From: Olsenella sp. SW781
GTDB taxonomy: Bacteria; Actinomycetota; Coriobacteriia; Coriobacteriales; Atopobiaceae
DNA length: 64,000 bases
Direction of reading: 5' to 3'
Assembly: GCF_012027725.1 (NCBI RefSeq)
Contig: NZ_SJOU01000003.1
Span: 1 to 64,000, forward strand
Under the pieces are notes generated by a model. It saw only the letters and a list, made by a program, of their open reading frames with translations. It searched no databases and was not told the origin of the DNA. Positions 42,822-50,411 of the stretch are shown here, in pieces (the stretch's first letter is position 1; each line of letters starts with the position of its first letter). The position numbers were made by a program, and so were the translations under genes.

Positions 42822-44237
42822 ATGGACACGCTCGACAAGCTCGGCATACTCGCCGAGGCCGCGCGCTACGACGCGGCGTGCACCTCCTCGGGCGCGATGC
42901 GCGCGCCGCGCCAGGGCAGGCTCGGGGCCACGCAGCCGGCGGGCTGCTGCCACGCCTTCACGCCGGACGGGCGCTGCGTCACCCTGCTCAAGGTCCTGCT
43001 GTCCAACGCCTGCTCCCATGACTGCGCCTACTGCGTCAACCGCAGCTCCGCCTCCTGCGCGCGGGCAACGTTCGCCCCGCGCGAGCTCGCCGAGCTCACG
43101 GTGGACTTCTACAAGAGGAACTACGTGGAGGGCCTCTTCCTCTCCTCCGGCGTCCTGGGCACGGCGGACGCCACGACGGAGCGCATGGTCGCCTGCCTGC
43201 GCGTCCTGCGCGAGGACCTGCGCTTCAACGGGTACGTGCACGCCAAGGTCATCCCCGGGACGTCCCCCGAGCTCGTTGACGCGCTCGGTCGGCTGGCGGA
43301 CCGCCTCTCGGTGAACATAGAGCTCCCGAGCGCGACCTCCCTCGAGGCGCTCTGCCCCGAGAAGAGCCGCGACGCCGTGCTGCGCCCCATGGCGCAGATC
43401 CGCTCGAGGCGCGCGGACGAGGAGCGGCGCCTGCTCGCGGACGGCAGGGCGGCGGACAGGCGCAGGCTCGCGTCGCGGGGCGAGAAGGACGGGCGGGAGG
43501 CGCGACCCTCCCCCGACGGCCCCCTGCCGCTCTTCGCCGCGGGGCGGGGCTCGGCGCTCGCGCTCACCACGCGCCCGCGCGCCCGCGTGGGCCCCCGCGG
43601 GCGCGCCTTCGCCCCGGCGGGCCAGTCCACCCAGCTCATCGTGGGCGCCACGCCCGAGGACGACCGGCACGTCCTCTCCCTCTCCAAGGCGCTCTACGAC
43701 CGCTTCGACCTGAGGCGCGTGTTCTTCTCGGCCTACATGCCGCTCATGGACGACGAGCGGCTCCCCGATCCCGGCACGCCCGTGCCGCTGCGTCGCGAGC
43801 ACCGCCTCTACCAGGCAGACTGGCTCATGCGCTACTACGCCTTCGAGCCGGAGGAGCTCGTCACGGAGGAGGAGCCCTGGCTCGACCTCGAGGTGGACCC
43901 CAAGCTCGCCTGGGCCCTGCGGCACATCGACCGCTTCCCCGTCGAGGTGATGGACGCGCCGCTCGAGCTGCTGCTGCGCGTGCCGGGCGTGGGCCCCGTG
44001 GGCGCACGGCGCATCGTGGCCGCTCGGGCGCGCGGGCCCGTGACCTTCGACGACCTGCGCGCGCTGCGCGTGACGCTGAGGCGGGCGCGGCACTTCCTCA
44101 CGTGCGGCGGCGTTCGGGACGAGGGGAGCCCGCTCGACGAGGGGCTCATACGCGAGAGGCTGGTGAGCGATGCGCGAGGGAGCGCCTACAACAGGAGACG
44201 CGCCGAGCTCGAGGGCGCCCAGCTGCGCCTCTTCTGA
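42822..44237 (+). CDS. Radical SAM protein of the putative DNA modification/repair family (TIGR03916-like)
   Basis: 471 residues. The 4Fe-4S site is Cys-x3-Cys-x2-Cys in SNACSHDCAYCVNR (residues about 63-76), with GLFLSSGVLG and NIELPSATSLEALCP further on and a C-terminal helix-hairpin-helix (LLRVPGVGPVGARRIV). The family is known as linked to a DUF4130 protein, and in many genomes to a uracil-DNA glycosylase-like gene; the partner follows here but no glycosylase is adjacent. The region about 205-265 is an unusual Arg/Pro-rich insertion, including RGEKDGREARPSPDG, where most relatives go directly to the FxPAGQSTQ motif. ATG 42822 has AAGGAGGGCGG ahead. Confidence 0.85.
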   Translation: MDTLDKLGILAEAARYDAACTSSGAMRAPRQGRLGATQPAGCCHAFTPDGRCVTLLKVLLSNACSHDCAYCVNRSSASCARATFAPRELAELTVDFYKRNYVEGLFLSSGVLGTADATTERMVACLRVLREDLRFNGYVHAKVIPGTSPELVDALGRLADRLSVNIELPSATSLEALCPEKSRDAVLRPMAQIRSRRADEERRLLADGRAADRRRLASRGEKDGREARPSPDGPLPLFAAGRGSALALTTRPRARVGPRGRAFAPAGQSTQLIVGATPEDDRHVLSLSKALYDRFDLRRVFFSAYMPLMDDERLPDPGTPVPLRREHRLYQADWLMRYYAFEPEELVTEEEPWLDLEVDPKLAWALRHIDRFPVEVMDAPLELLLRVPGVGPVGARRIVAARARGPVTFDDLRALRVTLRRARHFLTCGGVRDEGSPLDEGLIRERLVSDARGSAYNRRRAELEGAQLRLF

Positions 44238-44247
44238 GGTCGAGCGC

Positions 44248-45195
44248 ATGGTGGGGGCAGTCGCCGAGACCGCGCGGCGCTACGGCGTCCTTCTCGCCTG
44301 CGCGCCGGGTGCCGAGGGCATCGTGGCCTCGGTGGGGGTCGGCTACCTCGCCCACGTGGGCGAGGGGTCGCTCGAGCTCTGCCGGGCGGACGCTGTGCAG
44401 CCGCGCCTGGGCCAGGTGGCGCTCGGCCCGCTCGACGCGGCGGACGAGGGCGTGGTCGGGCTCTCCGAGCGGGTGCTCAAGGGCTTCCGACGCAAGACGG
44501 GCCGCGAGTGCGCGCGGCGCGCCCTTCTCGCCTGCTCGTCCGACGACCCCTCCGCGCCCGAGGCGGTCCATCGCTACCTGAGGCTCGGCTTCTCCCGGCC
44601 GCACGAGCTGCACGCCCGCGCCACGGACAAGCGGGCCCTCGCCGTGGACGACCTCGCTCGGCACGTGCTCTCCGAGGTCGAGCACGCGCGGCAGTTCGCG
44701 CGCTTCTCGAGAAGGGCGGACGGGTCGTGGGTCGCCGCGATCGAGCCCGCGGCGGACGTCGTGCCCCTCGTGGCGCCCCACTTCGCCCGACGGATGGGGC
44801 CGGAGCGCTTCTGCCTCGTGGACCCCGCCCACCGCGTGGCCGCCCTCCACGAGGCGCGCGCCGCCCGCTGCGTCGTGGTGCGCCTCGACGAGGCGCTGGC
44901 GCGGCGGCTGGCCGCGCTCGGCGAGGACGACCTCGCGGGTGACGAGCGCTACGTCCGCGCCCTCTGGAAGCGCTTCTACGACCATGTCTCGCTCCCGGGG
45001 CGCGAGGCGGCGGAGCGCGGCTACGACCTGCGGACGAAGTTCGTCCCCGTCCGGCTGCGGGGCCGCATGACGGAGCTCGACCCCCGCTCGGACGATGCCG
45101 GCGCCCACGTGCCGGCCCGCTACGCCGGGGGCGGCGAGGGGGCGGCCGCGCCCGGGTGCGCCGAGCATGCCCCGGCGCACGGAATCGCTCTCTGA
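44248..45195 (+). CDS. DUF4130-domain protein, partner of the radical SAM protein (TIGR03915-like)
   Basis: 315 residues from ATG 44248 (GAGG 8 nt upstream). ATG 44170 is an alternative that would overlap the previous gene by 68 nt. The middle has RYLRLGFSRPHELHARATDK and EVEHARQFARFSRRADG. The C-terminal DUF4130 section includes VAPHFARRMGPERFCLVDPAHRVA and LWKRFYDHVSLPGREAAERGYDLRTKFVPVRLRGRMTEL. Its job is unknown; pairing with the radical SAM protein and, elsewhere, with glycosylases suggests nucleic-acid repair or modification. The last dozen codons (CAEHAPAHGIAL) are read from a family A repeat arm, so the repeat appears to have replaced the original end. Confidence 0.8.
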   Translation: MVGAVAETARRYGVLLACAPGAEGIVASVGVGYLAHVGEGSLELCRADAVQPRLGQVALGPLDAADEGVVGLSERVLKGFRRKTGRECARRALLACSSDDPSAPEAVHRYLRLGFSRPHELHARATDKRALAVDDLARHVLSEVEHARQFARFSRRADGSWVAAIEPAADVVPLVAPHFARRMGPERFCLVDPAHRVAALHEARAARCVVVRLDEALARRLAALGEDDLAGDERYVRALWKRFYDHVSLPGREAAERGYDLRTKFVPVRLRGRMTELDPRSDDAGAHVPARYAGGGEGAAAPGCAEHAPAHGIAL

Positions 45196-45225
45196 GCGGC
45201 AAGATCCGTGCGCGGGGGCATGCTG
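45163..45225. repeat. Family A inverted repeat, copy 4
   Basis: GAGCATGCCCCGGCGCACGG and CCGTGCGCGGGGGCATGCTG pair over 20 nt with few mismatches. The left arm is part of the DUF4130 gene and the loop contains its stop. An extra right arm follows at 45231. Confidence 0.82.
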
Positions 45226-45321
45226 GGGCGGTCCGTGCGCGGGGGCATGGTCACGAGGGCACGTCCTTCTCGCCGGCGCCGTCCCGCGCCGACCGAGCAT
45301 GCCTTGGCACCCACATCGGCC

Positions 45322-45386
45322 GAGCATGCCCGGGCGCACGGTTTTGAGCCGCAGGGGGCCAGAGGCGTGCGTGGGGGCATGCTCGG
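45322..45386. repeat. Family A inverted repeat, copy 5
   Basis: GAGCATGCCCGGGCGCACGG and GCGTGCGTGGGGGCATGCTC, with an extra left-type arm at 45295. It lies between two convergent genes. Confidence 0.78.
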
Positions 45387-45402
45387 CCGATGCGAGTGGG
45401 CG

Positions 45403-46506
45403 TCAGGCGGCGACCACCTGGTACTCGAGTCGCCATGTGCCGAGGTCCATCTCCCCAGCCCCGCACGAGGGGTTCCACCCTCCGGCAAGAGCGCGCACGG
45501 GAACGCCGTGGCGACACTCGGGCGGGGGCCCGAAGGGGATGCCGTAGAGGCGAACCCAGCGCCAGAAGCTCGCCTCGTTTACCACCTCGCCGAGCGAGAA
45601 GCGCGCCACGCGCATGTTGTAGGCGGTGATGCGGGCCTCGCGGCGGCGCTCGCCGGCGATGACCGCCTCGAGGCCGAGGCCGCCCATGAATGCGGGGTCC
45701 ACATACTTGACCAGACCGTCGAGCTCCCCCGCGACGGGCCTCCCGTCCTTGCCGAGCCACGTGAAGTCGACCCTGAACCAGCCGTCCTCGTCGAGCGGGT
45801 CGGCGAGGCGGACCTGAATGGCCGGGAGCGCCACCCCGCGCTCGATCATGATGGCCCGGGCCACGGACTCCCCGCCGCTCTCCGCGCGAGAGTCGGCCCA
45901 ATCGCAGGTGGCGAGTACGCGCGCGATGCCGCGGTGGCCCGCGAAGGAGCGGCGCAGCAGCCGTCGGAGCGCCCCGCGCCCCATCCCAGTCAGCCGGAGC
46001 ACGGAGTCCGCGACGGCGAGGGCGTCGGGAAAGCGCGCGTCGCGCATGCAGTCGAACGCGGTGCGCTCGAGCGAGGTCACGCGAATGCCGCCCACGACCT
46101 CGGCCTCCCCCACGTCGATCTGGTGGCGGACGATGCGGGCGGCGAGCCTCTTGCCGTCGCGCGGGCCGCAGACCACGTGCGTCCTTCGAAGCGACGCCCA
46201 GGAGACGGAGATGCCTCGGACGAGCGCGGCGGAGGGGCCGCAGAAGACCCAGTCGGGGTGAAGCGCGGCAAGCCCGCGGATGATGCCGAGGGCGCGTTGC
46301 GGGGGCTTGAGCGAGCGCCAGTGGACCCATCGGGCGTAGATTCCGGGAACCGGGGATATGATGCGGTCCTCTTCCGCGGTCCGGCGCCGCCTGACGCGCC
46401 GCTGGAGCGCGGCGCAATCCGCCCGCGACGCCGGCGCGAGGCAGGAGCCCTCCGCCTCGGCGCGCGCCAGCTCGGCCCCGATCCGCTCGTCGACCTTCCT
46501 GCTCAT
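45403..46506 (-). CDS. Lone AbiEi-like protein with a nuclease-like C-terminus
   Basis: 367 residues. The first 60 are basic with RADCAALQRRVRRRRTAEEDRIISPVPGIYARW, like the winged-helix start of AbiEi antitoxins. The middle (WVFCGPSAALVRGI, HVVCGPRDGKR, GIRVTSLERTAFDC) matches the AbiEi antitoxin core, known as half of the abortive-infection type IV toxin-antitoxin pair. The last third has FRVDFTWLGKDGRPVAGELDGLVKY, an Asp...Glu-x-Asp pattern as in DUF559/Vsr-like nucleases. No AbiEii nucleotidyltransferase toxin is adjacent. ATG 46506 follows GGGGAGGCGGG; an in-frame start at 46542 is possible. Whether it regulates, cuts DNA or both cannot be told. Confidence 0.72.
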   Translation of the reverse strand: MSRKVDERIGAELARAEAEGSCLAPASRADCAALQRRVRRRRTAEEDRIISPVPGIYARWVHWRSLKPPQRALGIIRGLAALHPDWVFCGPSAALVRGISVSWASLRRTHVVCGPRDGKRLAARIVRHQIDVGEAEVVGGIRVTSLERTAFDCMRDARFPDALAVADSVLRLTGMGRGALRRLLRRSFAGHRGIARVLATCDWADSRAESGGESVARAIMIERGVALPAIQVRLADPLDEDGWFRVDFTWLGKDGRPVAGELDGLVKYVDPAFMGGLGLEAVIAGERRREARITAYNMRVARFSLGEVVNEASFWRWVRLYGIPFGPPPECRHGVPVRALAGGWNPSCGAGEMDLGTWRLEYQVVAA

Positions 46507-46624
46507 GCCCGCCTCCCCTCTCCGGTGTAAAAGGGCCGCCATTCTCCCACGGAGGGGCTCTCCCGGACGGGGGCTTTCGGCGGGCGGCGGTCATGACGGC
46601 CATCTCCATGCCGCCGCCATGCTC

Positions 46625-46688
46625 GAGCATGCCCCTGCGCACGGATTTGGCCGTCTGGGAGACAAAACCGTGCGCAGGGGCATGTTCG
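46625..46688. repeat. Family A inverted repeat, copy 6
   Basis: GAGCATGCCCCTGCGCACGG and CCGTGCGCAGGGGCATGTTC pair over all 20 positions except one G-T pair. The variable centre reads CCTGC/GCAGG. Confidence 0.88.
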
Positions 46689-46756
46689 GGGAAAGCGTGC
46701 AGGATGGCATGCGCGGAAGGGGCAATCGGCGAGCGGCGGGCGGAAGCGGGAGGCGC

Positions 46757-46825
46757 GAGCATGCCGCGACGCACGTTCTTCTCGCCACGCGGGTCGTGAG
46801 GCAATCCGTGTCCGGAGGCATGCTC
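46757..46825. repeat. Family A inverted repeat, copy 7
   Basis: GAGCATGCCGCGACGCACG and CCGTGTCCGGAGGCATGCTC; pairing is imperfect. A GTTCTTCTCGCC dodecamer occupies the loop. Confidence 0.72.
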
Positions 46826-46895
46826 GACATCGGGGACAGGGGGCGAGAAGAACGCGCGGGGACATCGCGAGCATGCCTGGGCGCACGCTTTGGCC

Positions 46896-46960
46896 GAGCA
46901 TGCCCCCACGCACGGTTCTAGTCCACGGAAGGCGGAATCCGTGCGTGGGGGCATGCTCGC
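46896..46960. repeat. Family A inverted repeat, copy 8
   Basis: GAGCATGCCCCCACGCACGG and CCGTGCGTGGGGGCATGCTC are perfectly complementary. The variable centre reads CCCAC/GTGGG, different from copy 6 on both arms. A further left-type arm lies at 46869. Confidence 0.9.
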
Positions 46961-47018
46961 GAGGGCGCATCCTTCTCGCCGGCGCCGTCCCGAGCCGCCA
47001 ACGCGACGCGAGACGAAG

Positions 47019-47048
47019 CGGCCCCGCACCCAGAGGGGCGCGGGGCCG
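47019..47048 (-). terminator. divIVA terminator candidate
   Basis: Stem CGGCCCCGC / GCGGGGCCG with a 12-nt loop, 24 nt past the divIVA stop. It is followed by CTTCGTCTC on the minus strand, so the T tract is poor. Confidence 0.65.
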
Positions 47049-47071
47049 CGAGAGGGCTATGGTGCGAGGGC

Positions 47072-47743
47072 CTAGTCGAGGTCGCCGAAGTCGGCGAGGC
47101 TCACGGCCGGGGTCGCGGGGGCCGCGGGCGCGGCGACGCGGGCGGGCGCGGAGACGGGGGCGTCGGCGTGCGTGGTGCCGGCAGAGCCGTTCGGGGCGCT
47201 CGAGAGCGCGACCTGGGCCGGGAAGACGGCCTCGGCGTCGTCCATGAAGTGCTGGAGGAGCTTCTTGTACTCGGAGCGGAACTCCTCGCGGGAGGCCTTG
47301 AGACGGTCGATCTCGTCGAGCTCGTTCTGCTTCTCGGCGAGCGCCTGGCGGATGACCTCGCGGGCCTTGGCGTCGGCGTCGTTGCGGATCTTCTCGGCGT
47401 TGTCGCGGGCCTCGGCGACGAGCTTGTCGGCGGACTGCTGCGCCACGATGAGCACCTGGGAGATCTGGCGCTCGGAGGCGGTGATGGCATCTGCGGGCGC
47501 GGCGGCAACGGGGGCGGCGACGGTGGCGGAGCCGTGCTCCTCCATGCTCGCGATCTGCGCCTGCGCGGCGGAGAGCTGCTGCTCGGTGGAGGTCAGACGG
47601 CCCTTGAGGTCGGCGATCTTCTGAAGCATCGCGTCGACCTCGGCGGAGAGCTGCTCGAGGAAGGCGTCGACCTCCTCGGTGTCATAGCCGTGCTTGGAGG
47701 GAGAGAAGGTCTGCTGCTCGATGTCTGCTGGTGTGATTGCCAT
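47072..47743 (-). CDS. divIVA: DivIVA-family cell-division/polarity protein
   Basis: 223 residues. The lipid-binding N-terminus reads ITPADIEQQTFSPSKHGYDTEEVDAFLEQL, with hydrophobic residues and the typical GYD motif. Residues about 30-75 and 90-165 are coiled coil (LSAEVDAMLQKIADLKGRLTSTEQQLSAAQAQI). The C-terminus is Ala/Pro-rich and disordered-looking, ending DFGDLD. DivIVA recognises curved membranes at septa and poles and recruits growth or division proteins. ATG 47743 has AAAGGGA 7 nt upstream. It ends the dcw operon after yggT, the usual Gram-positive order. Confidence 0.93.
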   Translation of the reverse strand: MAITPADIEQQTFSPSKHGYDTEEVDAFLEQLSAEVDAMLQKIADLKGRLTSTEQQLSAAQAQIASMEEHGSATVAAPVAAAPADAITASERQISQVLIVAQQSADKLVAEARDNAEKIRNDADAKAREVIRQALAEKQNELDEIDRLKASREEFRSEYKKLLQHFMDDAEAVFPAQVALSSAPNGSAGTTHADAPVSAPARVAAPAAPATPAVSLADFGDLD

Positions 47744-47802
47744 TCTTGTTCCCTTTCGCTTCGCAGGACGCGGGCTGCCCCGCGTGTCCGTACCGTACCA
47801 GT

Positions 47803-48072
47803 CTACAAAATGATGGCGAAGAGCAGCCTCTCGATGAGGCTGAGCGCCAATATCGCCACAATCGGCGAGAAGTCGACCCCCATGACCGGCGGTATGAACC
47901 GGCGGAAGAGGCCGAGATAGGGCTCGACGAGCATGCCGAGGGCTCCGCGAATGTCCTCGAAGAGCCCCGATCCCGTGCGCGGCACCCATGACAGGATGCA
48001 CCAGATCACGATGACCCAGCCGTAGATGTCAATCAGCCGTTGAAGGAGAACCGCGATGTTGTAGAGCCCCAT
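47803..48072 (-). CDS. YggT-family membrane protein
   Basis: 89 residues with two membrane helices (LYNIAVLLQRLIDIYGWVIVIWCILSW and FSPIVAILALSLIERLLFAIIL) around the conserved VEPYLGLFRRFIPP. YggT proteins lie between sepF and divIVA in many Gram-positives and may affect septum placement. It follows proC by 58 nt. ATG 48072 is preceded by AAAGGCAGGGC. Function remains unclear. Confidence 0.92.
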   Translation of the reverse strand: MGLYNIAVLLQRLIDIYGWVIVIWCILSWVPRTGSGLFEDIRGALGMLVEPYLGLFRRFIPPVMGVDFSPIVAILALSLIERLLFAIIL

Positions 48073-48130
48073 GCCCTGCCTTTCGAATCCGAGACGTCAC
48101 TCTCGTGATGGTACCCGCTCCCGGACGTTC

Positions 48131-48943
48131 CTATCGGTCGCCCGCAAGCTCCCGCGTCCGCGCGAGCGCCGCGTCGACGGCCTCCTCCGACCCCTCCACG
48201 AGCAGCGGCTCGAGCTCGCGCAGCGCGGCGGCGGTGGTGCCCCCCGGCGAGGTCACCCGCTCCATGTACGCACGCGGGTGCACCCCCTCGGAGAGGAGCT
48301 GCTCCGCGCAGCCGCGCATCGTGGTCTCGAGGAGCTCTCGGCACGCCGCGGCGGGAAGGCCCGTCCTCACGCCGGCGCGGGTGAGCGCGTCGACGAAGAG
48401 CGAGAAGAACGCGGGCGCGGTGCCCACGACCGCCCCGGCGGCGTCGAGCTGGTCCTCGCGCACGACGCACGCGGTGCCGAGCGCCGAGAAGAGCTCGCGG
48501 GCGAGCTCGACGTCGGCCGCCGTGGCGCGCGGGCCGGCGCACACCGTGGTGGCGCCGGAGCGGACCTGGACGGGGAGGTTGGGCATCACGCGCACCACCC
48601 GCGAGCCAGGGAGCGCCGATGCGATGGCGGCGGTGCCCACGCCGGCGGCGATCGAGATGACGAGCCTGCCCGCGGCGGCCTCGGCGATGTCAGCCATGAC
48701 GTCGCCTATGACCTGCGGCTTCACCGCGAGGATGACGACGTCGGGGCCGTCCGCGAGCAGGTCCGCGGCGTCCGCGCACCCCGCGATCCCGCAGGCGGCG
48801 AGCGCCTCGACGCGGGCCGGGTCGCTGTCCGCCACGCGCACGGCGGAGGCATCGAGCTCCCCCGACTCAACGAGGCCCCGGGCGATGGCGCCGCCCATGG
48901 ACCCGCCGCCGACGATGCCGACGGTCACGCCCAGCTTGCCCAT
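48131..48943 (-). CDS. proC: Pyrroline-5-carboxylate reductase
   Basis: 270 residues. The NAD(P)-binding motif is VGIVGGGSMGGAIARGLVESG (residues about 6-26); VILAVKPQVIGDV and the C-terminal MERVTSPGGTTAAALREL are family signatures. It reduces pyrroline-5-carboxylate to proline in the cytoplasm. It is 10 nt downstream of sepF in the division cluster, a known arrangement of Gram-positive bacteria though the link is metabolic. ATG 48943 is preceded by GGGAGGCGTC. Confidence 0.94.
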   Translation of the reverse strand: MGKLGVTVGIVGGGSMGGAIARGLVESGELDASAVRVADSDPARVEALAACGIAGCADAADLLADGPDVVILAVKPQVIGDVMADIAEAAAGRLVISIAAGVGTAAIASALPGSRVVRVMPNLPVQVRSGATTVCAGPRATAADVELARELFSALGTACVVREDQLDAAGAVVGTAPAFFSLFVDALTRAGVRTGLPAAACRELLETTMRGCAEQLLSEGVHPRAYMERVTSPGGTTAAALRELEPLLVEGSEEAVDAALARTRELAGDR

Positions 48944-48953
48944 GACGCCTCCC

Positions 48954-49631
48954 CTACCGCACGAGGTCGCCGTCGGCGACCAGCTTGTCGAGGTCCGACT
49001 GCGAGAGGTCGACGTCGGCCGGCAGCACGGCGAAGACGCGGTCGCCGAGCTCGCGGACCTCGCCGCCGAGGCCGAAGGAGAGGCCGAAGCAGAAGTCGAG
49101 GATGCGCTTGGCGGTCTCGATGTTCGTGTTGCGGAACACGATGACGACCGGCTGGTTGGTGCGCACGCGGCGCACGACCGTCTGGACGTCGTCGTAGGAG
49201 ACCGGCTTCAGGACGTAGGGGGGCAGCTTGCCCGAGCTGACGCGCGAGACCGGCTTGAGGCCGACGTCGCCGGGCGTCGCCTGGGAGGTCGGGCGCATCA
49301 CCGAGGTGGCGTCGGAGTGGTAGCTCGGCTGGTAGGACGGCTCGACGGGCGACGGGGCGGCATAGGTGCTCGGCGCGGGGCGCGGGGCCGCGCTCGCCGG
49401 GCGCTCGGCGCCCACGGGGCGGCCGGAGCGCGTGTAGACCGAGACGCTCTCCGCCTCGGGGCGCGGCGTGTTGCCGAGCAGGCGCGGGCTCGACCCCGCG
49501 TCGCGGCGGCGGGGCTCCTGGGCGCCGGAGTAGCCGTCGTCCTCGTAGCCCTCGTCGTAGTAGTCGTCCTCGTAGTAGTCGTCGTCCGAGCCGCCGCGCA
49601 GGCGGTCCCTGATCGAGTCGAGGAAGCCCAT
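48954..49631 (-). CDS. sepF: SepF, FtsZ membrane anchor
   Basis: 225 residues. The amphipathic N-terminus MGFLDSIRDRLRGG is the membrane-binding helix. A long acidic and Tyr-rich linker follows (DDDYYEDDYYDEGYEDDGYS), then a Pro/Ser/Ala linker to about residue 120. The SepF fold (about 130-225) has LKPVSYDDVQTVVRRVRTNQPVVIVFRNTN. SepF binds the FtsZ tail and, in genomes without FtsA, is the main anchor; no ftsA is seen in this cluster. ATG 49631 is preceded by GAAGGAGAAGAAC. It lies between yggS and proC. Confidence 0.93.
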   Translation of the reverse strand: MGFLDSIRDRLRGGSDDDYYEDDYYDEGYEDDGYSGAQEPRRRDAGSSPRLLGNTPRPEAESVSVYTRSGRPVGAERPASAAPRPAPSTYAAPSPVEPSYQPSYHSDATSVMRPTSQATPGDVGLKPVSRVSSGKLPPYVLKPVSYDDVQTVVRRVRTNQPVVIVFRNTNIETAKRILDFCFGLSFGLGGEVRELGDRVFAVLPADVDLSQSDLDKLVADGDLVR

Positions 49632-49679
49632 GTTCTTCTCCTTCCATGCGACGCGCCGGCGCACCGGCGCGCGGCCCAG

Positions 49680-50411
49680 CTAGTCTCTCAGGGCGTAGCC
49701 CTGGTCGAACACGCACCTGCCGAGGCGGACGAGGGTCGAGCCCTCCTCCACCGCGATCTCGAAGTCATCGCTCATGCCGCAGGAGAGCTCCGGCAGGGGG
49801 AGCCCCGTGCGGGCGCGCAGCTCGGAGGCGAGCTCGCGCAGGCCGGAGAACGTCCGGCGCGCCGCGTCGGCGTCGCCCGCGGGCGCCATCGTCATGAGCC
49901 CCAGCACGCGGATACCGGGGAGCGCCACCACGCCCTCGGCGGCGGCGCGCAGCTCGTCCGGGGAGAAGCCCGACTTCGAGGCCTCGCCCGACACGTTGGC
50001 CTCGAGCAGGACGTCGGCCACGATCCCGCGCGCCTCGCAGCGGGTGGACACCGCCTCGGCGAGGTGGGCCGACGAGATCGAGTGGATGAGCGCGACGCGC
50101 CCGATCACCTGGTTGATCTTGTTCTTCTGCAGGTTGCCGATCATGTCGAAGCGCACGCCCGCCATCTCGGGCGACGCCGCGGCCGCCTCGAGCTTGCGGA
50201 CGAGCTCCTGGGGGCGGTTCTCGCCGAAGGCGTCCCACCCGGCGCGCCGGGCGAGAAGGACCTCGTCGAAGCCGACCGTCTTGGAGACCGCGATCGCGGA
50301 GACCCCCGCGGCGTCGCGCCCCGCGCGGGCGGCTGCGGCGCCGATCATGTCGCAGATCTCCCGGCGGCGCGTCTCGAGGAAGCGGGCGTATGACTCGTCG
50401 CGCTCGCTCAT
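49680..50411 (-). CDS. PLP homeostasis protein (YggS/PROSC family)
   Basis: 243 residues of the alanine-racemase-N fold without the second domain. The PLP lysine is in SAIAVSKTVGFDEV (residue about 42), with GENRPQELVRKLEA and FDMIGNLQKNKINQVI. The protein carries PLP and affects cofactor and amino-acid levels; the exact reaction is not defined. The ATG overlaps the pgeF stop by 4 nt (50408-50411). It lies between pgeF and sepF, a common Gram-positive order. Confidence 0.93.
   Translation of the reverse strand: MSERDESYARFLETRRREICDMIGAAAARAGRDAAGVSAIAVSKTVGFDEVLLARRAGWDAFGENRPQELVRKLEAAAASPEMAGVRFDMIGNLQKNKINQVIGRVALIHSISSAHLAEAVSTRCEARGIVADVLLEANVSGEASKSGFSPDELRAAAEGVVALPGIRVLGLMTMAPAGDADAARRTFSGLRELASELRARTGLPLPELSCGMSDDFEIAVEEGSTLVRLGRCVFDQGYALRD

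Larger units (their letters stand above)
46507..47071. other. 565-nt spacer with three family A repeats
   Basis: No gene is supported. It contains family A copies at 46625, 46757 and 46896, dodecamers GTTCTTCTCGCC (46770) and its complement (46842), a variant ATCCTTCTCGCC (46968) and the divIVA terminator. Frames here code only repeat-derived peptides such as EHAPTHG and RGGMLG. Confidence 0.75.

Noticed and set aside
44170-44247. Longer N-terminus for the DUF4130 protein
   Set aside because: It would overlap the radical SAM gene by 68 nt and adds sequence with no family features; kept only as an alternative.
45208-46530. 440-residue plus-strand open frame across the AbiEi-like gene and the repeats
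   Set aside because: Its start consists of family A repeat peptides and the rest is the shadow of the minus-strand gene.
46503-47071. Small genes in the 565-nt spacer
   Set aside because: All frames translate into repeat peptides such as EHAPTHG and RGGMLG and none has a convincing ribosome-binding site.
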